Part shown: positions 1-7,200 of the stretch, piece after piece
Numbering within the stretch: position 1 is the stretch's first letter
Layout of the letters: every line of letters begins with the position of its first letter
NCBI GenBank assembly: GCA_964572065.1
Contig: CAZNER010000068.1
Coordinates: forward strand, 1-10,947
Source: CAZNER01 sp964572065
GTDB lineage: Bacteria > Patescibacteriota > Dojkabacteria > JAHIVN01
Length of the DNA stretch: 10,947 nucleotides
Reading direction: 5' to 3'
The notes under the pieces: model-generated
Database searches by the model: none
Seen by the model: the letters and a program-made list of their open reading frames with translations, nothing else
What the model was told of the DNA's origin: nothing
Translations under genes and position numbers: made by a program

Positions 1-878
1 TTTAATAGATTTGCTCTAAGATTGCATTCAAATGGAAGATTTATTTCCTTATCATATAATTTTGAAAAATTTTCAAACCAATCATTATAAAAAGGCCATA
101 GATCATCTAGAAATCTAAAAGATCTAGTTTCAGGATAGACTTCCATTACTCTTTTTGCATATTTAATGCAATTTTCAGGGCTTCTATATCTCACATAATA
201 TTGTTTATTTGGATACAAATTTCTAGCAAAATTATTCCAGCAGTAAGTACAGTTATATGGGCAACCTCTAGTTAAAACTACTACTGGAACTTTAACTTTA
301 GAAGGTATTAATATAGAAAAATCGAATATATCAAACTTAGGTAAAGGTAGAGTGTCCAAATTTTTTACTAAAGGCTGGACAGGATTTTTCTTAATATTTC
401 CCTTCTTATCTTTTATCCATAATGAACCTATATCATCAATTTCTCTATTATTTTCAAGACGTTTTAATAATTGTCTTAATGGATTTTCACCTTCTCCTAT
501 ACAAATAGAATCAACTCCTCTCCATTTAATTACTTCCTCAGGCCATAGAGTAGGATGGTAACTACCTACTATAATGAACTTATTTAATGTATCCGCCCAT
601 TCAACAAGTTTGCTTGAATACACTCTTACGCCTGTTCTTACTGAAAAACCAATAACATCAGGGTTATGTTTTTTTAATTTTTTTATAAATTTTTCCTTAT
701 TTAAAGGTTTTATTAAATGTATAAGACTAACATCCCATCCTTCATCTTCAACAATAGCAGATAATTGAGCAATTCCTTCATTATACCAGCCGCCTGGTTC
801 AACTTTCATTCCATTTTTAGTAATTAAATACTCGAAATCAATATATACAAATGTGAATTTCTTTTTGTTCTTTTTCAT
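1..878 (-). CDS. Radical SAM protein with cobalamin-binding-like N-terminal domain, 3' end cut by window edge
   Basis: The gene starts at an ATG (878-876) and runs off the left edge, so 292 codons are visible. The radical SAM cluster motif is C206-PYN-C210-TY-C213, followed by W214, which binds the [4Fe-4S] cluster that cleaves S-adenosylmethionine. The N-terminal ~180 residues resemble the Rossmann-like B12-binding domain of this superfamily: GIAQLSAIVEDEGW near residue 35, GSYHPTLWPE near 105 and GEGE near 129. The cobalamin-ligand motif DxHxxG is not visible, so B12 binding is uncertain. After the cluster comes the RFLDD-type strand near residue 255, typical of these enzymes. It starts 7 nt after the stop of the upstream paralogue, so the two are almost certainly co-transcribed. 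Well over half of its residues match that neighbour by eye. The substrate is unknown; relatives carry out methylations, cyclisations and other radical modifications. Confidence 0.88.
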   Translation of the reverse strand, partial: MKKNKKKFTFVYIDFEYLITKNGMKVEPGGWYNEGIAQLSAIVEDEGWDVSLIHLIKPLNKEKFIKKLKKHNPDVIGFSVRTGVRVYSSKLVEWADTLNKFIIVGSYHPTLWPEEVIKWRGVDSICIGEGENPLRQLLKRLENNREIDDIGSLWIKDKKGNIKKNPVQPLVKNLDTLPLPKFDIFDFSILIPSKVKVPVVVLTRGCPYNCTYCWNNFARNLYPNKQYYVRYRSPENCIKYAKRVMEVYPETRSFRFLDDLWPFYNDWFENFSKLYDKEINLPFECNLRANLL

Positions 879-885
879 TTACTAT

Positions 886-2394
886 TTATCTCTTTAAATA
901 CAAGTATAATCCAAAAAAATATTTTTTAATTAATTTCTTTACTATCGCTTCAAGTTTTCTAAATGTTACCATTATTTTATTTAAAATTTTGAATGGCCAA
1001 TGTGAAAATAGCCATAAATTATCAAGTAATTTTTCAAAAGGTTTTCTAATAGTCTTATTTGCATTTAATATAAATTGATACATTCTGGTAAATAATCGTC
1101 CATATAGGGAAGCAAAACGTATTTGATCTCTCTTAAAATCTGGCATTTCAATATTTACAATTGGATCAAGTGGTTTTTGAGGATTATAAAAGTGATTTTT
1201 AATAGCTATATTTGATAATTCAGTTCCTGCATATGGGAAAAATATAAAATAAAACATATCAGTAGGTTCTAATTTTGCATTTAATTTAATAGTATCTAGT
1301 ACTCTTTCCATATTCTCATGAGGAATACCAACTATGTTATATGCATGAGTTCTAATTCTGTACTTCTTACATGCCTGAAAAGCAGTAATTAAAGACTTTT
1401 CTCTCATATTTCTTTTTAAGATTTTATTACGTATATATTCATTACCGCTTTCAACTCCAAAATAAATCCCAAAACATTTCATATCCCTCAATCTGCTGAT
1501 TATTTTTTCACTAAGTAAATCAGCCCGTAGATGACATTCGAATGGGATATGAACATCTTTAATATAAAGACTAGAAAAATTTTCAAACCAATCATTATAA
1601 AAAGGCCATAGGTCATCTTGAAAGCGGAAGGTTAATAAATCAGGATAAACTTTTAAAACTTTTTTAATATATTTTAAGCAATTCATAGGATTTCTATATC
1701 GAACATAAAAATGTTTATTTGGATATAAACTCCTAGCATAATTATTCCAGCAGTAAGTACAATTAAAAGGACAACCCCTTGTTAGAACAACTGTAGCTGT
1801 TTTTATTTCAGAAGATAATAATTTCGAAAAATCAAATATATCAAATTTGGGAATAGGTAATTCATTTAAATTTTCAACAAGGGGCTGTACTGGATTTTTG
1901 AATATTTTGCCATTACTGTCCTTAAACCATATTGAACCAATCTTATTAATGCTTTGTTTTTTATCTAACTTTCTTAATAGTTCTTTTATTGGATTTTCTC
2001 CTTCGCCAATACATATGGCATTAACTCCTTTCCAATTTATAACCTTTTCGGGCCATAATGTTGTATGATAACTTCCAGTTATGATAAATTTATTCAGCTT
2101 GCTAGCCCATTCTATCATTTCTTTTGCTTTTCTCCATGATCCTGTAGGAAATGAAAAGCCAATAATATCTGTTTTATGTGCTTTTATTCTTTTTAAAAAC
2201 TCTTTTTTTTCTATAGGCGTGATAAGGTGAATTAAACTGACTTTCCAGCCTTGATCTTCAACGATAGCAGCAAGCTGTGCAATCCCTTCACTATACCATC
2301 CACCAGGATCAATACTTTCTCCCTGCTTTGTTACATTAAATGTAAAATCTGCATAAACAAAAGTCAATTTTTTATTTTTAATTTTTATTTTCAT
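886..2394 (-). CDS. Radical SAM protein with cobalamin-binding-like N-terminal domain, complete
   Basis: This is a 502-residue protein. Residues 8-180 form a degenerate B12-binding-like domain (GIAQLAAIVEDQGW at 37-50, IIGFS at 77-81, GSYHTTLWPE at 107-116, GEGE at 130-133) without the DxHxxG histidine that ligates cobalamin. Residues ~200-400 are the radical SAM barrel, with C208, C212 and C215 in CPFNCTYC, the RFQDD strand at 257-261, the GVESGNE motif near 313 and NIVGIPHE near 353. The motif FPYAGTEL at 386-393 marks the end of the barrel. The last ~100 residues are basic and aromatic (for example LWLFSHWPFKILNK at 460-473, then KYFFGLYLYLKR at the C-terminus), which could associate with the membrane surface. 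The start is supported by alignment with the paralogue at 1-878 and by a -10-like box 10 nt upstream. It is transcribed divergently from rarA. The substrate cannot be assigned from sequence; B12-dependent methyltransferases and other radical enzymes share this layout. Confidence 0.9.
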   Translation of the reverse strand: MKIKIKNKKLTFVYADFTFNVTKQGESIDPGGWYSEGIAQLAAIVEDQGWKVSLIHLITPIEKKEFLKRIKAHKTDIIGFSFPTGSWRKAKEMIEWASKLNKFIITGSYHTTLWPEKVINWKGVNAICIGEGENPIKELLRKLDKKQSINKIGSIWFKDSNGKIFKNPVQPLVENLNELPIPKFDIFDFSKLLSSEIKTATVVLTRGCPFNCTYCWNNYARSLYPNKHFYVRYRNPMNCLKYIKKVLKVYPDLLTFRFQDDLWPFYNDWFENFSSLYIKDVHIPFECHLRADLLSEKIISRLRDMKCFGIYFGVESGNEYIRNKILKRNMREKSLITAFQACKKYRIRTHAYNIVGIPHENMERVLDTIKLNAKLEPTDMFYFIFFPYAGTELSNIAIKNHFYNPQKPLDPIVNIEMPDFKRDQIRFASLYGRLFTRMYQFILNANKTIRKPFEKLLDNLWLFSHWPFKILNKIMVTFRKLEAIVKKLIKKYFFGLYLYLKR

Positions 2395-2404
2395 AATCGA
2401 TTAA

Positions 2405-2434
2405 ATTTTAGCAGAATTCAAATGCTTTTGGTAA
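2405..2434 (-). promoter_or_regulatory. Putative promoter of the radical SAM pair, near-leaderless
   Basis: Read on the minus strand, a TTACCA -35-like hexamer (2434-2429), an 18-nt spacer and TAAAAT (2410-2405) precede the ATG at 2394. Only 10 nt separate the -10 box from the start codon, so transcription would begin within a few bases of the ATG. No Shine-Dalgarno sequence is visible. AT-rich DNA yields such boxes by chance, so this remains a prediction. Confidence 0.4.
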
Positions 2435-2481
2435 TAAGAGATACTAATTTTATCTTTTTATGCAAATATTTAAAGTTTAGT

Positions 2482-2487
2482 TATAAT
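2482..2487 (+). promoter_or_regulatory. Putative -10 box of rarA, near-leaderless
   Basis: A perfect TATAAT ends 10 nt before the rarA ATG at 2498. No good -35 hexamer is seen at 16-18 nt spacing. The expected transcription start lies within about 4 nt of the ATG, leaving no space for a ribosome binding site. It shares the 103-bp intergenic region with the oppositely oriented promoter of the radical SAM genes. Confidence 0.45.
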
Positions 2488-2497
2488 ATATTTAATT

Positions 2498-3205
2498 ATG
2501 AATTATTTAAATGTTTCAAATATACCATTAGCAGCAAAAATGCGTCCAGATTCACTAGATAATTTTATAGGGCAGAAGCATCTTGTAGGAAAAAATATGC
2601 CAATAAGGAGATTAATAGAAATTGATGATTTAGTATCAATGATTTTCTGGGGACCTCCAGGTTGTGGTAAAACTACATTAGCAAGAATTATTGCTAATGA
2701 GACAGAAAGCACCTTTTTTCAATTAAGTGCAGTTGAATCGGGTAAAGATGATATTAAAAAAATTATAGAAAAAGCAAGAGGTAATATTAAATTACAAAAC
2801 AATTTATTTTTAAATGATAAAGTTAATAATAAAAAGCAAAGTAATAAAACAATACTTTTTATTGATGAAATTCATCGTTTCAACAAAGCACAGCAGGATT
2901 TTCTACTGCCGTTTGTTGAAGAAGGAACAATAACTTTAATAGGAGCAACAACAGAAAATCCTTCATTTGAAGTAATATCTCCATTACTTTCAAGATGCCG
3001 TGTATTTGTTTTAAAACGTCATTCTCCCGATGATTTAAAAGATATAATTCTTAAAGCAATAAAAGACAAGGAAAAAGGATTAGGAGAATTAAATATAGAA
3101 ATAAAAAAAGATGCTTTAGAATTTTTGGCTAATTCATCTAACGGTGATCCTAGAACAGCTTTAAATGCATTAGAGTTATCGGTTAAATTACTAAAAAATA
3201 AATAA
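2498..3205 (+). CDS. rarA: RarA/MgsA AAA+ ATPase, N-terminal ATPase part of a split gene
   Basis: This 235-residue ORF carries the full AAA+ ATPase core of replication-associated recombination protein A, which acts at stalled replication forks. It opens with the family signature PLAAKMRPDSLDNFIGQKHL (10-29). Walker A is GPPGCGKT (52-59), Walker B is ILFIDE (119-124) followed by IHRFNKAQQ, sensor 1 lies in GATTENPS (149-156), the arginine finger region is SRCR (165-168), and sensor 2 is GDPR (216-219). A short Lys/Asn-rich insertion (about 100-118) precedes Walker B. The usual protein is about 400-450 residues in one chain. Here the reading frame stops at TAA just after the lid helix (ALNALELSVK), and the remainder is the next ORF in the same frame. 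It could work as a separate subunit with that ORF, or the locus could be a decaying or mis-sequenced gene. Confidence 0.92.
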   Translation: MNYLNVSNIPLAAKMRPDSLDNFIGQKHLVGKNMPIRRLIEIDDLVSMIFWGPPGCGKTTLARIIANETESTFFQLSAVESGKDDIKKIIEKARGNIKLQNNLFLNDKVNNKKQSNKTILFIDEIHRFNKAQQDFLLPFVEEGTITLIGATTENPSFEVISPLLSRCRVFVLKRHSPDDLKDIILKAIKDKEKGLGELNIEIKKDALEFLANSSNGDPRTALNALELSVKLLKNK

Positions 3206-3226
3206 TGATTGCAGATATTATAAAAA

Positions 3227-3799
3227 ATGAAAAAACTAGTAATAAATAAAAAAATAATAGAACAAGCTCTTCAGCATAAATCCTTGCTTTATGATAAACA
3301 TGGAGAGGAGCACTTTAATATAATATCAGCACTACATAAATCTATGCGCAGCAGTGATCCTAATGCTGCTGTTTATTGGACAGCAAGAATGCTTGAAGCT
3401 GGCGAGAATCCATTATATGTAGCAAGGCGAATGCTTAGATTTGCATCTGAAGATATAGGTAATGCTGATCCAAATGCTTTAATACTTGCAAATGCAGTAT
3501 TTGAGGCATGTAATAAAGTGGGTATGCCTGAAAGTAATGTTTTTCTTTCTCAGCTTGCGATATATCTAGCGAAAGCTCCAAAAAATAATTCAGCTTATAT
3601 TGCTTATGAAAAGGCAAAACAAGATGCAAAAGAGACATTGAATTTACCGGTACCATTACATTTAAGAAATGCAGAAACTAAATTAATGAAAGGTATAGGT
3701 TATGGTAAAGGATATGTTTATGATCATGATATTCCAGGAAAAAAGAGCGGACAGCAGTGTATGCCGGATAGATTGAAGGATAGGAAGTATATAAAATAA
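3227..3799 (+). CDS. rarA: RarA/MgsA C-terminal domain, second part of the split gene
   Basis: This 190-residue ORF matches the C-terminal half of RarA, the helical oligomerisation (MgsA_C-like) region. Family landmarks are YDKHGEEHFNIISALHKS (22-39), SSDPNAAVYW (42-51), ASEDIGNADP (73-82), LAKAPKNNSAY (113-123) and PLHLRNAETKLMKGIGYGKG (142-161). It begins 21 nt after the stop of the ATPase ORF and in the same frame. TAA (3203), TGA (3206) and TAA (3221) all lie between the conserved parts, so reading through one stop would not join them. No Shine-Dalgarno sequence is seen before the ATG, so how it is translated is unclear; translational coupling or reinitiation is possible. It ends at DRKYIK, whereas family members usually carry about 15 more residues, so the C-terminus is also shortened. 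The conserved residues are well kept, which argues against old decay. Confidence 0.85.
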   Translation: MKKLVINKKIIEQALQHKSLLYDKHGEEHFNIISALHKSMRSSDPNAAVYWTARMLEAGENPLYVARRMLRFASEDIGNADPNALILANAVFEACNKVGMPESNVFLSQLAIYLAKAPKNNSAYIAYEKAKQDAKETLNLPVPLHLRNAETKLMKGIGYGKGYVYDHDIPGKKSGQQCMPDRLKDRKYIK

Positions 3800-3829
3800 A
3801 GAAGTATTTAAAACTCAATTGTCTTCTTT
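3798..3829 (+). terminator. Weak hairpin after rarA, possible terminator
   Basis: AAAGAAG (3798-3804) can pair with CTTCTTT (3823-3829) around an 18-nt loop. The stem is short and AT-rich and no clear T-run follows, so it is a poor intrinsic terminator. It is listed because it overlaps the rarA stop codon and is the only hairpin there. Confidence 0.15.
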
Positions 3830-3972
3830 AATTCTAATTAAATGCAGATTTCATCGTATTTTAAGATACAACCTAGTACTTTTTATAAAAGTTAACCCAT
3901 TTTATCACTGAAGAAATTTCTCTATACAAAAACAGATTATTTGGGGTCTTAAAAATACCATAAAAAAGATTA

Positions 3973-4036
3973 GGGAAATATTATTTGCTAAAGTGACCAA
4001 ACGTTATACAACAGTTCCACCGCAGTAACATTTCCC
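3973..4036. repeat. Inverted repeat, possible RNA stem in the intergenic region
   Basis: GGGAAAT (3973-3979) and ATTTCCC (4030-4036) are perfect 7-base complements separated by 50 nt. The enclosed segment is richer in G and C than its flanks and contains further short complementary runs. This would fit a structured RNA, but no known family is recognised. A chance occurrence is possible. Confidence 0.25.
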
Positions 4037-4170
4037 AAAGACACTAAGATTTATATATCTTATTACGTTAAACAGTTAAAAGTTTCATTATAAATTAGTA
4101 TAGTAGTAATGAATTCAAATCAATCAACTTCATCATCTCAACAATACGAATCATTTCTCCGGTGAAAATA

Positions 4171-4199
4171 TTGCATTAAGCTTCTATTACAGTTAAAAT
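4171..4199 (+). promoter_or_regulatory. Putative promoter of the surface-hydrolase operon, leaderless
   Basis: TTGCAT (4171-4176), a 17-nt spacer and TAAAAT (4194-4199) match the spacing of a housekeeping sigma factor promoter. Only 9 nt separate the -10 box from the ATG at 4209, so the transcript would start at or next to the start codon. No Shine-Dalgarno sequence is present. The -10 box overlaps the second copy of a 10-bp direct repeat (ACAGTTAAAA), which might be an operator. Confidence 0.45.
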
Positions 4200-4208
4200 A
4201 TATTTGAC

Positions 4209-7200
4209 ATGAAATTAAAAGAAATTATTAAAAAGAACGATAAATTAACACATCTGTTAAATTTTCCTGTATTTATATTTATTATGATTATACTTGTTGC
4301 ATTTGTATCATTTTGGGGAAGAAAAATAACAACTAGTCAGGAAAGTGTTTCAGATAGTAGTATAAATTGTTCAAAAACAGGAGTTAATCCAGGCAATTTC
4401 CCAGGAGATACAAATCAGGCAAATGAAGTATTCGGTAAGATGCAAGATATAGGATTATCTTGGTATCAAGGATTGATTGAAGGGCCAGGAGATGAACAGA
4501 AAGTTGCCGATGCTATAAATACAGCTAAAAATTATGATATTAACATTATATTAAGAATATGTTGGGGATCAAAAAGCGAACCTAGTGTTTGGGAAGAAGA
4601 TACATGGCATTGTGGTTTTATCGATGAACATGCTAGTAAATATGTTAATTCATTGAAACAAATCTCAGATCTTACTGGAGGTGCAGAGTTTTGGGCTATT
4701 GCAGGTCATAATGAACCAAATGCATTGGAAAAGATAGACGTGAATAAAGAAAGAGATTTTATGGAAGGTGTTATAGATGGTGTAAAAGATTATTCAAATA
4801 TACATCTTTTAAGTCCAATTATGGATTTACATGCAAGAAGCGCCGGTGCAGTTGAATTCAAAATTTATTTAAATAATTTAAATAAAAACGGTAGATTGTC
4901 CGAATTATATGGTATTGCAGGTAATACTTATGAATTTCCTACTTCTGATGATACATTAGAAGCTAGAATAAAAGCATTTCAAAAAGATTTTGGTGATTAT
5001 GATTTATACATAACTGAAACAGGTATAAGAGAAGGAGCTAGTTTTGACAGTTTTAAGAGTAATTACAGATGGGCTTTGCAGCAAGATAGAGTTAAAGCTA
5101 TTCTTTTTTATAAACCACAGGGATTATTAGGTGATGGAGAAGGTTTAACAGTTGAAGAAATTAATACTATTATACCAGAATGCGGTTCAGATCCTAGAGA
5201 ATCACTTATAAATGAATGTGCTTTTGAAGATTATCCGCTAGAACCATGTGAAGAAGGAGGTAATCCTGGGCATTTAGGTATGGGGCGTGGTTTAGTTTTA
5301 GAATACGAAAGACATGCTGAAGAAACATGGAGTGCAGAATGGATAGCAACAGCTCAAATAGAAAACTTACCGGCATTTTCATACTTTGCTTCTAATAGTT
5401 ACAAGGGAGATGAAAATGCTGATTATCCAAGCCAGTCAGTAAATCTTAATAGATTATCAACAGGATGCGTTTATAATTCTTTATCAAATGAAACCATTTG
5501 TTATGATTCAACAATTCAAGTTGAAGGATATGGATTAATTACAACTGGAGAGGGTGGGATATTAGCAAGACCAGAGTATCATGAAGGAAGCGGTATTTTA
5601 ACAAGTGTTATGGGAGATTACAGCGATTATACTGCACCTTTGAGAATACCTAGACAATTTATAATAGAACAAGATGAAGTAGAATTTCCAGAGACTTCAA
5701 TATCTACTGAAATAGAAACAGAAGAAGGTAGTGAAGGTAACTTTCTTACAAATTTATTAGAAGGATTAAAAAACTTTTTGAAAAATTTATTTGGATTTGG
5801 AGACAGGTTAACTGAAAAGCATTGTATAGGTCATGATTTTGAAATAGATGGACTATGGGAAGAAAATTCAACATCCGGACAAGAAACTGTTATAGGTGAA
5901 GGTAATTATGATTATGATCTTGAGAGTTTTATTCAGCATAGTGCTTTAGCTAATACTTTAAAAGGTGGTCATTGCGATTCAGAAGGTGATACATGTAAAA
6001 TATTACCTATGGCTCTAGAAAGTTGTAATCCTTGCACTGATTTCTATGAACAAGTACCTGATGAACCAGGTAATCCAAACACAACTTATCATGATGGTGA
6101 TTTCCTTTATTCTGAGTGCGATAGAATTGATTGGGAAACTGGAGAAATTTTAGATAGAGCAGGATTGATTAATTGTATAAATGGACATAGCCTACTTGTT
6201 AGACACCATATACCACCAAGAGGATTTGAGTTAGGTGGTGCTGCATATATACTTGAAACTTACTGGAAGAAATTGCAAATGTTAACAACAGATAGAAGAA
6301 TTTGCCATAATAAAAATATTGGAATAGAGGTAGATGTTCAGGGATACTTATATGATAAAATAGATGATTGCGGAGGAGGAGGTGGAGGATCAAGTAGTTG
6401 TGGTGGAACAAACCTAGTTAAAAATTCAGATTTTAGTTGGGGGACAAGAAAACCTCCTCAAACAGAAAAACAACAATGGGGTGCAACTCCAGTATATTGG
6501 TTTCCGTGGTGGAATCCTTCACCACCTGGAGATGCTGATAATATATTATCAACCGAAATAAATGTTATAGCTGATGGAATAAGTGATGATAGAGGATCTG
6601 ATGGACATTATGCTCATATATTTACTCCAGAATATGCACAAAGAATGGATGCTGGAATATTTCAAGAGATATGGTTTGGAGATGAAAATGGTAATACTAT
6701 TACAATCCCAGCAGGTGCAACAATAAACATTACTGCTAGAGGACAAGGTAATAATAGTTATGTTGGAGAAAGTAACGCAGATTATATAGTTAATTCTGAA
6801 TTTCAGTTAAGCTATGGTGTTAAATATGGAGGAGCAATTGACAGTTTAGCAGCAAGCGGACCTTCAGAAGAAAATTTTCAATTTAGTAGTTTTAATTCTT
6901 TACAGCATATTAATTCTGGTTCACAGAATCATGATGGTTCTGGACCTCCAGGATTTATTGATCTTGAAGGTAATTATACTTTAACGCAATCTACAGATAA
7001 AATTTCTATATTTTTACAAGGTGTAGATACGAATGGTTCTTCAACAAGTTCAAATAAATTACAATCTTTTTGGGATAATATGTGTGTTTCACTACCTGAA
7101 TATCCAGAGGTAGTGAATATATCACCAGAAGAACAAGCAGAGGCTTATCCATGGGAAGGTGATGATGATTCAGGTTACTGTGAACCAGACTCTCCATTTA

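Larger units (their letters stand above)
3800..4208. other. 409-bp intergenic region without a confident gene
   Basis: No convincing coding sequence is seen. The region is AT-rich but less uniformly so than its surroundings. It holds a weak AT stem just after rarA, a widely spaced 7-bp inverted repeat (GGGAAAT at 3973-3979 with ATTTCCC at 4030-4036), a 10-bp direct repeat ACAGTTAAAA (4072-4081 and 4189-4198), and a promoter-like pair just before the next gene. An 18-codon Ser/Gln-rich ORF (4109-4165) is present but unsupported. It could encode a small RNA or long regulatory leader, or be simple spacer. Confidence 0.5.

Noticed and set aside
352..561. Open plus-strand frames opposite the two radical SAM genes (352-561, 574-768, 1847-2068, 2251-2562)
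   Set aside because: They lie opposite well-conserved coding sequence, and two resemble each other only because the genes beneath are paralogues. They are antisense shadows.
3203..3229. Alternative genetic code or stop read-through joining the rarA halves
   Set aside because: Two TAA codons and one TGA lie in the junction. TGA recoding to glycine, known in some candidate phyla, would not remove the TAA stops, and glycine here is freely encoded by GGN codons.
4005..4040. A T-box or other known riboswitch suggested by CCACCGCA near 4017-4024
   Set aside because: The sequence does not match the T-box consensus in order or strand, no terminator follows, and the downstream gene is not an amino-acid or tRNA-charging gene.
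4109..4165. 18-codon Ser/Gln-rich ORF, and a 19-codon ORF on the opposite strand of the same stretch
   Set aside because: Too short to judge, no recognisable family and no start signal. Chance ORFs of this size are expected.
7006..7197. Minus-strand frames inside the large hydrolase gene (6199-6411, 6549-6746, 7006-7197)
   Set aside because: They are opposite continuous coding sequence with clear domain motifs and show no features of their own.
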